NCBI GenBank assembly: GCA_036488875.1
Contig: DASXGW010000011.1
Coordinates: 33,489-97,488, forward strand
Length of the DNA: 64,000 nucleotides
Origin: Candidatus Baltobacteraceae bacterium
GTDB lineage: Bacteria; Vulcanimicrobiota; Vulcanimicrobiia; Vulcanimicrobiales; Vulcanimicrobiaceae
Direction: 5' to 3'
Below are positions 41,896 through 50,808 of this stretch, piece after piece. A program made the position numbers and the translations under genes. Position 1 is the stretch's first letter; the number at the start of each line of letters is the position of its first letter. The notes below the pieces were generated by a model that did not search any database, was not told the origin of the DNA, and worked only from the letters and a program-made list of their open reading frames with translations.

Positions 41896-42272
41896 GCTGT
41901 AACGTCCGTGCGGTCCGGCGCTATTTGGTTACGCAGCTCGAGAAACGCCGCACGCGATCCCTCGTTAGGAGGCTCATGCGTGACCCATTCACGGTTCCAG
42001 CGCGTGATCTCCTCGGCCGTCTTGGCGGCGACATAGGGGCGCGTGAAGGTCTCAATGTCCGTGTCGCTCTTCGCGCTCTTGATGGCGTCGAGAAGCTTCG
42101 CGTGATCGATCCCGAGGAAGCCGAAGACGGCCTGGTCCATCGGGCAGTTGTAGTGGTACTCGCCCACGTTTCCGTGCGCGACGGCCCGGCCTTTGTCGAT
42201 CGTCCGGCCGAGTTGAACGACGCCCTGCCACTTGGCATGAACGCTGCGGGGGTAGCTCTTTGTAAGATCCAT
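41826..42272 (-). CDS. DUF5069 family protein
   Basis: A 148-residue protein matching DUF5069 by 'MDLTKSYPRSVHAKWQGVVQLGRTIDKGRA', 'GEYHYNCPMDQAVFGFLGID' and a C-terminal alpha-helical part (quoted in pieces; residues 1-60 are most conserved). ATG 42272 has GGGGAG just upstream and is preferred over GTG 42281. The function of the family is unknown. The last 12 residues are low-complexity and overlap the likely truA start. Confidence 0.8.
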   Translation of the reverse strand: MDLTKSYPRSVHAKWQGVVQLGRTIDKGRAVAHGNVGEYHYNCPMDQAVFGFLGIDHAKLLDAIKSAKSDTDIETFTRPYVAAKTAEEITRWNREWVTHEPPNEGSRAAFLELRNQIAPDRTDVTAWADLLDLDEKREVPRRTTPATA

Positions 42273-42327
42273 GCTCCCCACAACCTAACCAACTTAAAGT
42301 AGGTTGCACGGGAAAAGTAGCCTGGTG

Positions 42328-42486
42328 CTATCCGGCCTCACACCCGGCGTGGCGACAGCCGCACCGGGCGTGCGGCGGCGCATCGCCGTCTTTGATATCC
42401 AGATCGCGGCAGCGGTCGCTGCAATACGTCTGCCCTAAATCGACAAAGCACGTGCACTGTTCGTGCCGGCACTTCTGCCCGTCCAT
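42328..42486 (-). CDS. Small metallothionein-like Cys/His-rich protein
   Basis: A 52-residue frame starting at ATG 42486: 'MDGQKCRHEQCTCFVDLGQT', then 'YCSDRCRDLD', then 'RCGCRHAGCEAG' at the end. The 9 cysteines and 3 histidines, and the order C-x4-C-x-C ... YCSxxC ... CGCxHxGC, follow bacterial SmtA/BmtA metallothioneins, which bind zinc or cadmium in the cytoplasm. It lies 9 bases downstream of lysS in the same direction. Assignment is by pattern; some small zinc-finger chaperones look similar. Confidence 0.75.
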   Translation of the reverse strand: MDGQKCRHEQCTCFVDLGQTYCSDRCRDLDIKDGDAPPHARCGCRHAGCEAG

Positions 42487-42495
42487 ATTGCTATT

Positions 42496-43995
42496 CTAGC
42501 CGTGTTGGCGCTGAAGCGGGTAGAGCAGCACGTCGCGGATCGAGTGCTGTCCGGTCAACAACATCACGAGACGGTCCATGCCGATGCCGATGCCGGCCGT
42601 CGGGGGCATGCCGTACTCCAGTGCGCGCACGTAGTCCCAATCGGGATCGGGCGTCTCTTCGTCGCCTTTGGCACGATCGGCGATCTGCGCTTCAAACCGC
42701 GCGCGCTGGTCGTCGGGGTCGTTGAGCTCGGTAAACGCGTTGGAGATCTCCATGTGCGCGCAAAACAGCTCGTAACGATCGACGAGATCCGGATCGCCGG
42801 CTTTGCGCTTGGCCAGCGGCGAGATCACCACTGGGTAATCCATCACGAACGTCGGGTTGATGAGATGCGGTTCCGCGATGCGTTCGAAGATCTTGTCCAG
42901 CGCGTGACCGTGCGTCGGCGAGTCGGGCAGCCCGAGCTCTTCGAGAATCTTCGCCGCGCCGTCCGGCTCGAGCAAACGATTGCGCCCGTACTTTCCACCG
43001 CTGTGCTGTTCGATCGCCCCCAGATAGGTCGTTTTCGCGAACGGCCGCTTGAACGAGATCGCGTTGCCGTCGTGCTCGAGGCTATCCTTACCGTCGGTTG
43101 CGATGCCGACGAGATGCGCGATCAGCGCCTCATTGAACGCGAGCATGTCGTGCACGTCCCAGTACGCCACGTAAAACTCGAGCATCGTGAACTCGGGGTT
43201 ATGGGTCGTGTCGATGCCTTCGTTGCGGAAGATGCGGCCGACTTCGTAGACACGCTCCATGCCGCCGACGATCAGCCGTTTGAGGTTGAGCTCGGTGGCG
43301 ATGCGCAGCTGCATGATTTGATCGAGCGCGTTGCAGTGCGTGGTAAAGGGCCGCGCCGCGGCGCCGCCGGCGACGTGCAGCAAAGTTGGCGTTTCGACTT
43401 CGTAAAAACCGTTATCGTCGAGGAAGCGGCGCGTCTCGGCGATGATTCGGCTGCGCAAGAACATCGTGTCGCGCACGTCGGGGTTTACGATGAGATCGAC
43501 GTAACGCTGGCGATAGCGCTTCTCGACGTCTTGCAGACCGTGCCACTTGTCGGGCAGCGGCATAAGCGACTTCGACAGAATCTCGGCGCGCGTGACGTGC
43601 AAGGTCAGCTCGCCCATCTTCGAACGAAACATATAGCCGCGCAAACCCACGACGTCGCCGCGCTCGAGGTGGCTCCAATCGGCGAACGCCTCTTCGCCGA
43701 TCTCGTCCTTTCGAACGTAAAGCTGGATGCGTCCACTGCGGTCGGCAACGTCGGCGAAGATCGTTTTGCCCATCGTACGCTTGGACATGATGCGTCCGGC
43801 GATGCTCCAGGCTTCCGCGTCGGCGCTTTGTCCGGGAACTAAAAATCCGTACCGTTCGGTAAGCTCGGCTGCGGTCGCATCGGCCTCGAAGCGCGTCTGC
43901 GCGAACGGATCGCGACCGCGCGAACGTAAAGCGGCCAGATTTTCGCGTCTGGCCGCTACGAGGGCTGCTTCGGTTTTGCCGAGATCTTCGTTCAC
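42496..43995 (-). CDS. lysS: Lysyl-tRNA synthetase, class II
   Basis: A 499-residue LysS with an N-terminal OB-fold ('GRIMSKRTMGKTIFADVADR'). The class II motifs are present: motif 1 around 'RFLDDNGFYEVETPTL', motif 2 'VYEVGRIFRNEGIDTTHNPEF', motif 3 'GIGIGMDRLVMLLTGQHSIRD'. It charges tRNA-Lys with lysine using ATP. ATG 43995 overlaps greA by 4 bases, so the two are translationally coupled, an arrangement seen in many bacteria. Confidence 0.97.
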   Translation of the reverse strand: MNEDLGKTEAALVAARRENLAALRSRGRDPFAQTRFEADATAAELTERYGFLVPGQSADAEAWSIAGRIMSKRTMGKTIFADVADRSGRIQLYVRKDEIGEEAFADWSHLERGDVVGLRGYMFRSKMGELTLHVTRAEILSKSLMPLPDKWHGLQDVEKRYRQRYVDLIVNPDVRDTMFLRSRIIAETRRFLDDNGFYEVETPTLLHVAGGAAARPFTTHCNALDQIMQLRIATELNLKRLIVGGMERVYEVGRIFRNEGIDTTHNPEFTMLEFYVAYWDVHDMLAFNEALIAHLVGIATDGKDSLEHDGNAISFKRPFAKTTYLGAIEQHSGGKYGRNRLLEPDGAAKILEELGLPDSPTHGHALDKIFERIAEPHLINPTFVMDYPVVISPLAKRKAGDPDLVDRYELFCAHMEISNAFTELNDPDDQRARFEAQIADRAKGDEETPDPDWDYVRALEYGMPPTAGIGIGMDRLVMLLTGQHSIRDVLLYPLQRQHG

Positions 43996-44504
43996 GAAGC
44001 CTTCTTAGCGGCGGCTTTCTTTGGAGAGTTGCTTTTTATCGCTTCGATCTTATACTTCACGACGCCGCGCGGCGTGGTGACGTCGACGGTGGCGCCTTTT
44101 TTGTGACCGATCAGCGCGCGCCCAAGCGGCGATTCATTGGAGATTCGGCGATTCGGCGGATCGGCTTCGGCCGAACCGACGATCGAAAACTCGTAGTTCT
44201 CGTTGTTCTTGAGGTCTTTCACCTTGACGATGCAGCCGAGATGCACTTCGTCGGCGGCGTACTCGGACTCGTCGATGAGGCGCGCGTTGCGAATCATGCC
44301 CTCGAGTTTGAGGATGCGGCCCTCGATGAAAGCCTGCTCTTGCTTAGCGTCTTCGTACTCGGCGTTTTCGCTCAGGTCGCCGTACTCTTTTGCCTGACGA
44401 ATGCGGTCGTTGACTTCCCGGCGATGGACGGTCTTGAGCTCGTCGAGCTCCTGCTCTAGTTTGGACAGTCCCTCGGCCGTCAGGACGATCTCTTTATCGT
44501 TCAA
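43992..44504 (-). CDS. greA: Transcription elongation factor GreA
   Basis: A 170-residue GreA: N-terminal coiled coil with 'EVNDRIRQAKEYGDLSENAEY' and the acidic tip (D, E) that reaches the RNA polymerase secondary channel, then the C-terminal FKBP-like domain ('NRRISNESPLGRALIGHKKG'). It rescues backtracked polymerase. The start is TTG 44504 with GAGGG upstream. A short lysine/alanine-rich tail is added at the end. Confidence 0.96.
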   Translation of the reverse strand: MNDKEIVLTAEGLSKLEQELDELKTVHRREVNDRIRQAKEYGDLSENAEYEDAKQEQAFIEGRILKLEGMIRNARLIDESEYAADEVHLGCIVKVKDLKNNENYEFSIVGSAEADPPNRRISNESPLGRALIGHKKGATVDVTTPRGVVKYKIEAIKSNSPKKAAAKKAS

Positions 44505-44586
44505 CTACAGACCCTCGCAAAGGGAACCTTACGGCTGCTTTCAGCCTCCGGACCCATATAGTTTGATGGCGCCCTCGCGGACGCTG

Positions 44587-44644
44587 GCGCGGTGGATTCG
44601 GGAGGGCAAAACCTTACCCTGCTCCGGCTACTCCCGAACCGCGC
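44587..44644. terminator. Long imperfect hairpin at the 3' end of the permease gene
   Basis: GCGCGGT (44587-44593) and TCGGGAG (44597/98-44603) pair with CTCCCGA (44631-44637) and ACCGCGC (44638-44644), giving a 14-bp stem with a small bulge and a 27-base loop. It overlaps the last codons of the permease gene on the minus strand. No T-run follows, so termination strength is doubtful. Confidence 0.4.
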
Positions 44645-46022
44645 TCGGGACCGCTCGCAGGCCGCCTCGCGTCTTGGGGGCTCGCCAGAGCGCGAACAAT
44701 ATACCCAGCAAGAGGCCTGCCCACGCGTAGCTTTGCGTGACCCGATCTTCGAAGCGCACGGTCGCGGCCAGCACCCCCAGCAGAGCCGCAGCGCCCAGCG
44801 CCGGTACGACGACACCAGCCCAGCGTGCGTTTTCGTCGCCTAGGAAGCGCCGCACCGTTGCGGCCGCGCTCAGGACGAACAATGCCCCCAGAAAAACGGA
44901 GCTAGCCGTAACGACCGTGTTGAGCTGCGCGTTGGCGCTCGTCGAGTAGCCGGTGATCAGTTGGCAGATCGTCGTCAGCACGGCCACGATGGCCAGCGCC
45001 CACAGCGGCTCGTTGCGCGCGTCGAGCTTACCGAGCGCGCGCGGCAGCACGCGGTCGCGACCCATGGCGAACAGCGAGCGCGAAAGGTAGAGAATCGTCG
45101 TCCACAACGTCGAGAGCGTGGAAACCATCACCGCGACGACGATGAACCATCGCCACATCCCGCCGCCGAGGAGCACGCTGACGTACTCGAGCGAATCGGC
45201 CGCGTTATCGGCAAAGCCTTTGGGCGTTCCCAGATGCAAGAACGCCATCATGCAAAAGACGAGCACGATGGTCGTGACGATCAAACCGACGATGCCGCCG
45301 CGCCCGGACGCACCCGGATCGGCGGCCATCTCCTCGCTGGTCGAAGCGGAAACTTCCCAGCCGTCGCTCATCCAAATGCCGAGCGTCATCGCGGTTGTAA
45401 AACCGGCAAACGTCAACGGAACCGCACCGTTGGTCGAGCCGGCAGCTGCGTGCACCACCGGATGCGGTACCACGTACGACGCAACGGCGGCCGCCATCAA
45501 CACGAGCATCTCGAACGCGAGCGCAGCGAACGTTACCATGGCCGTCGGGCGCAAACCGACGTAGAGCAGCACCGTGCTCGCAACGATCCAGATCGCACCG
45601 ACCCCGGCGACCCAGTGCGGTTCCTGCGCGAGCTGTGGTGCGACCAACTCCAGCGTGTAGCTTCCGGCCGGTACGGCGATCGCCATCGTCGCGAAGAAGT
45701 TCGAGAGAATGAGCAGCCACGCGCCGTAGGCGCCGATCCAGTTTCCAAACTCCATGCGAATCCACGAATACGACGATCCGGCATTGGGCGCAACGCGCGA
45801 GAGCATCGCGAACGAAACCGCGATGCACAGCATGATCGCCGACAGCGACGTGAGCGCGAGCGGCGCGAACGCACCGGCTGCCGCAACCACCGGCCCCATC
45901 GTCGACGCTAACGAATACGCCGGTCCCATCGACGCCGACGCCAGCACCGACACGTCGAAAAACCGCAGCACCTTTGGCAGCCGCTGCTGCGGCTGTTCCT
46001 CACGCGGCTTAGCGACGGCCAC
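44628..46022 (-). CDS. APC-family amino acid permease
   Basis: A 464-residue protein with about 12 membrane segments. The APC signature near the first helix is 'LASASMGPAYSLASTMGP', and 'SRVAPNAGSSYSWIRMEFG' and 'SDGWEVSASTSEEMAADP' are typical of the amino acid/polyamine/organocation group. Start GTG 46022 overlaps the upstream gene by 14 bases, so it belongs to the dusB-aminotransferase operon. Its substrate may be the amino compound handled by those enzymes. Confidence 0.88.
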   Translation of the reverse strand: MAVAKPREEQPQQRLPKVLRFFDVSVLASASMGPAYSLASTMGPVVAAAGAFAPLALTSLSAIMLCIAVSFAMLSRVAPNAGSSYSWIRMEFGNWIGAYGAWLLILSNFFATMAIAVPAGSYTLELVAPQLAQEPHWVAGVGAIWIVASTVLLYVGLRPTAMVTFAALAFEMLVLMAAAVASYVVPHPVVHAAAGSTNGAVPLTFAGFTTAMTLGIWMSDGWEVSASTSEEMAADPGASGRGGIVGLIVTTIVLVFCMMAFLHLGTPKGFADNAADSLEYVSVLLGGGMWRWFIVVAVMVSTLSTLWTTILYLSRSLFAMGRDRVLPRALGKLDARNEPLWALAIVAVLTTICQLITGYSTSANAQLNTVVTASSVFLGALFVLSAAATVRRFLGDENARWAGVVVPALGAAALLGVLAATVRFEDRVTQSYAWAGLLLGILFALWRAPKTRGGLRAVPSAVRE

Positions 46023-46926
46023 TATTCAGGTTCACCACGCGGGGCTTGAGGTGGAGCTCGTGGAGGACGCGCTCGTAATCTTCGGGCGTAACGTCACTCC
46101 ACTTTTTACCGAGCAGCGCGAGCAGCGCAGCCTCGATCACGTTCGTCCCGAACGAGCGGCCGCCGAAATCGGGCGTCGTCGTGATCAGCATCTTTACGCC
46201 GCGAGCCTTCAGCTCGTCAATGTTGGCCGGAGTGACCGTGTTGGTCAGCACGATCTTGCCGTCGAGCCGGTCGGGCATGAACTGCCGCATGAAATGGAAG
46301 TCGCCGGCGATGATCTCCGCCTCTTCATAATACTGCGGATACTTCGGCTCCGGCGGTTTTTCTTGCTTTTTCCCGGTGGGATAAAAGAACTGGAACGGCA
46401 GCTTGCAGGCGTCGGGCAGATACTTTTCCGCGAGCTCCTCGAACTCGTGCAGTCCGCGCACCGGCTTGTCGAGGTCGAGCGCGAAGATGAAATCGCCGAA
46501 GAGCACGTCGGCGCCCGCATCGACCAGCGCCTGAGCCATGCCGAACCGGTCGAGCGCGCTGACCATCAGCACGTGCTTGCCGCGGAGATCGATGCCAAGG
46601 TCGTCCTGCATAAAACGCACCGCCTCGCGCTCCAGCGTGTTCTTGAGCCCGCTGCCGTCCACGGCCGGCGTGACCTTCGCCGCTTCGAGCAGGCGCAGTC
46701 CGTCGCGCAGCGCGTAGCGATGCTTGCCCGCGTAGAGATAGACGTCGATGCCGCCGAGCCCGATCGCGTCGACGTGGCCGTCGAGTTCCTTGACCTTTGC
46801 GATCGCGACATCGAGCTTACCGTCGGTTCCGACGCGCGAGATATCGAAATCTTCGCCCATAAGATTGACGTGCGCGCTGTGATCGCGTGTCGACGATCCA
46901 AGCGAAACGCTGACGACCTTCTTCAC
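46009..46926 (-). CDS. Conserved protein of the family often labelled 'quinate 5-dehydrogenase'; function unknown
   Basis: A 305-residue protein starting at GTG 46926, which overlaps the stop of the dehydrogenase gene (GTGA). It contains 'VSVSLGSSTRDHSAHVN' near the N-terminus, 'VDAIGLGGIDVYLYAG', 'PAVDGSGLKNTLER', a Rossmann-like 'GKHVLMVSALDRFGMAQAL' and 'LTNTVTPANIDELKARGVKMLITTTP'. I recall such proteins being annotated as quinate dehydrogenases without evidence. The fixed neighbour is the reductase-like gene, so the two probably act on the same intermediate. Confidence 0.7.
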   Translation of the reverse strand: MKKVVSVSLGSSTRDHSAHVNLMGEDFDISRVGTDGKLDVAIAKVKELDGHVDAIGLGGIDVYLYAGKHRYALRDGLRLLEAAKVTPAVDGSGLKNTLEREAVRFMQDDLGIDLRGKHVLMVSALDRFGMAQALVDAGADVLFGDFIFALDLDKPVRGLHEFEELAEKYLPDACKLPFQFFYPTGKKQEKPPEPKYPQYYEEAEIIAGDFHFMRQFMPDRLDGKIVLTNTVTPANIDELKARGVKMLITTTPDFGGRSFGTNVIEAALLALLGKKWSDVTPEDYERVLHELHLKPRVVNLNSGRR

Positions 46927-48035
46927 GCAACCACCTCTTTGCGGCGTTTCGCGGCGGCGTCGCGCGTCGCGGCGATCTTCTCCGGCGTGATCGCCGCGTC
47001 GAACGCGCGCATGCCGGCAAGCGTAAAACCATTTTTCGTCGCGAGCGCTTCGATTTCCACGACTTTCGCCAAATCGATACCGCGCCCGAGCGTGAACGGC
47101 TCGAAGCGGCCTTCCAGCGCGAGCACCATCGTTTCGCTCATGCACGCTAGCGCCGTTCGCGGCGGTAAGTTCAAATCGAAATCGCTGCCGCGTTCGCGGA
47201 CGCGTTCGAAACGCGGCGTTCCGGGCACCACCACGTTGCCGCCTTCGGTCACCAAGACGTCGGGCCGCTCCAGCGCGACCCGCCGGCTGACGTCGTGCGG
47301 TAACGACAACTCGCAGACCACCGCACCGGTCTGCAAGTCTTCGGGTTCGATAATATCCTGCGTTGACGACGTCGCGGTAAGGATCATCTGCGATCGGCGG
47401 ACGGCGTCGGGGATGTCGGTCGTGTACGACGACTCACACGGCAGTGCGGGCGCCGTCGTTTCATAAAACTTTCGCAGCCTCGTCTCGTTGCGCGCAACCA
47501 TGATGACGCGCTTCACTCGCGGCGCGATCAGGTGCACGCAGGCGCCGCCGATCGAGCCGGTGGCGCCCACGACGACGGCCGTCGATTGCGCCGGGTCCAT
47601 CTCCATCTCGCGCGCGGCGCGGAAAAAACTTTGGATACCCGCGGCGATGGTCAGCGAGTTTCCCGTCGTTACCGGGATTGGCGAACGCTCGTTGATCGTG
47701 ATGCCGCCGTCACCGACGACGGCCGTGAAAGCGCCCAAACCGGCGACTTGCGCGCCGCACTCGACGCCCAGGTCGATCGCTTTGAGAATGCGGCCGTACA
47801 CTTCCTCGCGCGGAAAGTCCATCATTTGCTCGGGCAGCAGCGTTGCCGAAACGAACCAACCCTCGACCTCGCGGCCGTCCGGCGCGCGCACACCCGTCAC
47901 GTGAACGGCGTTCCACGGCGGCATCCACTCCATGATCTTGCGAACGATCGCGTCCCCTTTGCCCTTGGCTCCCGGTTCGTAACGGGCGATGTCCTCGAGA
48001 GAAAGCGGATGCACCACGAAGCAAAATTTGTTCAC
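46923..48035 (-). CDS. Acyl-ACP-reductase-like dehydrogenase (predicted amino acid dehydrogenase family)
   Basis: A 370-residue protein, GTG 48035, coupled to the SRPBCC gene. It follows the cyanobacterial long-chain acyl-ACP reductase (AAR) pattern: 'FCFVVHPLSLEDIARYE', 'VAGLGAFTAVVGDGG', 'VTTGNSLTIAAGIQSF', the nucleotide-binding 'VVVGATGSIGGACVHLIAP', and 'LACMSETMVLALEGRFEPFTLGRG'. AAR reduces fatty acyl-ACP to aldehyde, but related predicted amino acid dehydrogenases exist, and the surrounding aminotransferase and permease favour an amino compound. I cannot choose between them. Confidence 0.75.
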   Translation of the reverse strand: MNKFCFVVHPLSLEDIARYEPGAKGKGDAIVRKIMEWMPPWNAVHVTGVRAPDGREVEGWFVSATLLPEQMMDFPREEVYGRILKAIDLGVECGAQVAGLGAFTAVVGDGGITINERSPIPVTTGNSLTIAAGIQSFFRAAREMEMDPAQSTAVVVGATGSIGGACVHLIAPRVKRVIMVARNETRLRKFYETTAPALPCESSYTTDIPDAVRRSQMILTATSSTQDIIEPEDLQTGAVVCELSLPHDVSRRVALERPDVLVTEGGNVVVPGTPRFERVRERGSDFDLNLPPRTALACMSETMVLALEGRFEPFTLGRGIDLAKVVEIEALATKNGFTLAGMRAFDAAITPEKIAATRDAAAKRRKEVVA

Positions 48036-48472
48036 GCCCGTTTCTCCGCTTCGGCCTTGAGCGCGGCGAGCATCATTTCGCTGTTCTCGCGCACCTTGCG
48101 TTGCAAGGTAGGGCCGATGAGCTCGGCCAGAGTCGGTACGCCGAAGTCGAAGTCGACGCCGAGCACGACGTGCGTCATGCCGTCGCGCTCGTCGAACGTC
48201 CACGCGCCTTCGAACTTATCGAGATCGCCCTCGAGCAGTTTGTAGTCGATGCGCAGCGCCTCGTCGTTGAACCGGTCCTCCTCGATCCACTCGATCGGTG
48301 CTTCTTCGACCAAGGTCTTCCAGCGCGTGACGATATGGTCGGCATGGCGCTCCAAAATCACGACGGTTTCCACGTCGGGCATGAACTGCGGGAAGCGCTC
48401 CTGCTCTTTGGCAAGCTCGTAAACCACGCGGGCCGGAGCGGCGATCGCGGTCGAGGTTTCAACATAGGGCAT
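48032..48472 (-). CDS. SRPBCC (START-like) family protein
   Basis: A 146-residue polyketide-cyclase/START-fold protein: 'VETSTAIAAPARVVYELAKEQERFPQFMPDVETV' across the first two strands and helix, 'RIDYKLLEGDLDKFEGAW' and the long C-terminal helix 'LQRKVRENSEMMLAALKAEAE'. Such proteins bind hydrophobic ligands. It lies between the aminotransferase (3-base gap) and the dehydrogenase (GTGA overlap), so it may hold an operon intermediate. Confidence 0.85.
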   Translation of the reverse strand: MPYVETSTAIAAPARVVYELAKEQERFPQFMPDVETVVILERHADHIVTRWKTLVEEAPIEWIEEDRFNDEALRIDYKLLEGDLDKFEGAWTFDERDGMTHVVLGVDFDFGVPTLAELIGPTLQRKVRENSEMMLAALKAEAEKRA

Positions 48473-48475
48473 GTG

Positions 48476-49759
48476 CTACAATTTGCCTAGCTTTTCGTAG
48501 GCGGTTTGCACTCCTGCCCGCAGGGCAGCCAAGGCCTTGTCGACCTCTTGCGCGGTCACGACGAGCGGGGGCTCGAGGCGGATGACGCGCTGCAAGTTGA
48601 GGGTCCAAGCCGCGGTGACGCCGGCCTTGAGCATCTCAGGGATAATCCAGCCCCCGTAGCCTTCATTGGTGAGTTCGACGCCGACCAGCAGCCCGAGCCC
48701 GCGCGCCTCGCGCACGACGTCAGGGAAATCGGCGGCCAGAGCACGCGCGCCGGCAAGCAGCTGTTCGCCGCGCTCGCGCGCCGCATCGGCCAACCGGTCC
48801 TCGACGAGCACGTCCATTGCGGCCAGGGCAGCCGCGCATGCGAGCTCGTTGCCGCCGAAGGTCGACGTGTGCAGCAGGGGCGCTTTGCCGAACGCCCGAT
48901 TCCAGCAGTCGGGACGCGCGATGAATGCGCCGACGGGCATCACGCCGCCTGAGAGTCCTTTCGCGACCGTCATGACGTCGGGAACGACGTCGTCGCGATT
49001 GCTCGCAAAGACGTAGCCGCACCGCCCCAATCCGGTTTGCACTTCGTCGGCGACAAAGAGCGCGCCGGTGCGATCGCACGCCTCGCGTACCGCGCGCAGG
49101 TATCCCGGCGGCGGCACGTTGACACCGCCCTCGCCTTGCACGGGCTCGACGACGAACGCCGCCGCGTCGGCCAGCGCGTCGTCGAGCATCGACGCATCGC
49201 CGTAAGGAACGTGCGCGAATCCTTCGAGCAAGGGTTTGAACGGCGTTTGAAACGTCTCGCGACCGCTCACCGACAACGCGCCCATCGTCTTGCCGTGAAA
49301 CGCATCGATCGTGCTGACGATGGTCGTGCGTCCGGTGGCCGCGCGTGCGAGTTTGATCGCGCCTTCGATCGCTTCGGTCCCGCTGTTACACCAGAACGAA
49401 ATGCGCAGATCGCCCGGTGCGAGCTCGGCAAGCCGTTTGGCCGCTCGACCGAGCATCACGTTGAACATCGTCTTGCCGGAGAGCGACATGAGCTCGAGCT
49501 GCTTGCGCACCGCTTCGACGACGCGTGGATGCGAATGACCGAGGGTGAAAACGCCGTAACCCCCAGCGAAGTCGAGATACGCCTTGCCGTTTGAATCCCA
49601 GATCGTGCAGCCTTGCGCGCGCACTTCGACCGGCGAACCGGACAGCTTCATGACGCGCGCCAGCGGCGGATTCACGAACTGTTTGTAGTTCTCGAATACC
49701 TCGGAAACGAGCTCTTGGGGCGACGCCGCGCCGTATAAGTCGTCTTGCGACTCAATCAC
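48476..49759 (-). CDS. Class III aminotransferase, PLP-dependent
   Basis: A 427-residue aminotransferase of the ornithine/putrescine/4-aminobutyrate type: 'YLDFAGGYGVFTLGHSHPRV', 'FWCNSGTEAIEGAIKLARAA', 'DAFHGKTMGALSVSG', 'FVADEVQTGLGRCG' with the PLP aspartate, and 'TVAKGLSGGVMPVGAF' with the Schiff-base lysine. GTG 49759 overlaps the dusB stop. Its likely role is moving an omega-amino group, giving the substrate or product of the downstream reductase. The precise substrate cannot be read. Confidence 0.9.
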   Translation of the reverse strand: MIESQDDLYGAASPQELVSEVFENYKQFVNPPLARVMKLSGSPVEVRAQGCTIWDSNGKAYLDFAGGYGVFTLGHSHPRVVEAVRKQLELMSLSGKTMFNVMLGRAAKRLAELAPGDLRISFWCNSGTEAIEGAIKLARAATGRTTIVSTIDAFHGKTMGALSVSGRETFQTPFKPLLEGFAHVPYGDASMLDDALADAAAFVVEPVQGEGGVNVPPPGYLRAVREACDRTGALFVADEVQTGLGRCGYVFASNRDDVVPDVMTVAKGLSGGVMPVGAFIARPDCWNRAFGKAPLLHTSTFGGNELACAAALAAMDVLVEDRLADAARERGEQLLAGARALAADFPDVVREARGLGLLVGVELTNEGYGGWIIPEMLKAGVTAAWTLNLQRVIRLEPPLVVTAQEVDKALAALRAGVQTAYEKLGKL

Positions 49760-50757
49760 GCTGCCACCAGCGACGAACTCTCCAAACGTTCGATCGTTTC
49801 TTCGATCACGCCGACCGCTTCGCGCGCGCTGTCGATGTGCATGATACGCTCGCGCAGGGTCGCCGCGCCCGGAATGCCTTTGAGATACAGCGCGACGTGC
49901 TTGCGCATCTGCGGCACGGCACGCGACTCGCCGAGCTCGTCGACCATCGTATTGTAGTGCACGACGCAAAAGCGTAAGCGATCGGCGGCCGAAGGAAGCG
50001 GCTGCGCTTCGCGGCCGTCCATGAGATCGCGAATCTGCGACACCAGCCAGGGATTACCGAGCGTCGCGCGTCCGAGCATGATTGCGTCGACCCCGCTGGT
50101 TTGCATGCGCTCCATAGCGACGTGCGGGTCGTCCAGATCGCCGTTGCCGATAACGGGAATGTCGAGCGCCTGCTTCAGCCGAGCGATGTGCTCCCAATCC
50201 GCGCTTCCTTTGTAGAACTGCTTCGCGGTGCGCGCGTGCAGCGTTACGGCCTGCACGCCGGCGGCTTCCGCGCGCTTGGCGACGTCGAGATACACGAGCT
50301 GACTTTCGCTCCAGCCCAGGCGCATCTTCATCGTCACGGGACAATCGACCGCCGCAACGACGGCGCGCATGATGGCTTCGCAGCGATCGGGATCGCGCAA
50401 GCAGGCCGAGCCGCCGTTGGTCTTGGTGACCTTCGGAGCCGGACAGCCGAAGTTGATGTCCACGATGTCGGCCCCGCACTCGCGCACGAGTTTGGCGGCG
50501 TTGGCCATCGTCTGCGGATCGTCACCCCAGAGCTGCGTCGAGACGGGTTTCTCGAGACCGTGCTGATCGATCATTTCCATCGTCCGCTTGCTGCCGAACT
50601 TGAGCGCGTTCGACGAGACGAATTCGGTCACGGTCAACCCGAACCCAAACGGCTTATAAAGCGCGCGCATGGTGCGGTTCGTCACGCCCGACATGGGCGC
50701 GAGAACCAGCAGCGGCCAAACCTGGATCGGACCGATCTTTAAGGGCGGGATGCTCAC
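49756..50757 (-). CDS. dusB: tRNA-dihydrouridine synthase
   Basis: A 333-residue flavin-dependent Dus: 'VLAPMSGVTNRTMRAL', 'STQLWGDDPQTMANAAKL', 'DINFGCPAPKVTKTNGGSAC' with the catalytic cysteine in GCP, 'VTLHARTAKQFYKGSADW' and 'IPVIGNGDLDDP'. It reduces uridines in the D-loop of tRNA with NADPH. The start is GTG 50757. It opens the operon that continues into the aminotransferase genes, whose functions are unrelated. Confidence 0.93.
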   Translation of the reverse strand: MSIPPLKIGPIQVWPLLVLAPMSGVTNRTMRALYKPFGFGLTVTEFVSSNALKFGSKRTMEMIDQHGLEKPVSTQLWGDDPQTMANAAKLVRECGADIVDINFGCPAPKVTKTNGGSACLRDPDRCEAIMRAVVAAVDCPVTMKMRLGWSESQLVYLDVAKRAEAAGVQAVTLHARTAKQFYKGSADWEHIARLKQALDIPVIGNGDLDDPHVAMERMQTSGVDAIMLGRATLGNPWLVSQIRDLMDGREAQPLPSAADRLRFCVVHYNTMVDELGESRAVPQMRKHVALYLKGIPGAATLRERIMHIDSAREAVGVIEETIERLESSSLVAA

Positions 50758-50808
50758 GGCGAAACCTACTATATCACGGCCGCCAAACCGGGCCCACTAC
50801 GGGGCCGG

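Noticed and set aside
42463..43842. 459-codon open frame on the plus strand
   Set aside because: Fully antisense to lysS, whose motifs are unmistakable.
44505..44627. Possible tRNA in the greA-permease gap
   Set aside because: A GGATTCGGGAG stretch looked like a T-arm, but no cloverleaf can be drawn; the pairing is explained by the hairpin at 44587-44644.
44961..45911. Arg/His/Asp-rich open frame on the plus strand
   Set aside because: Antisense to the amino acid permease; extreme composition.
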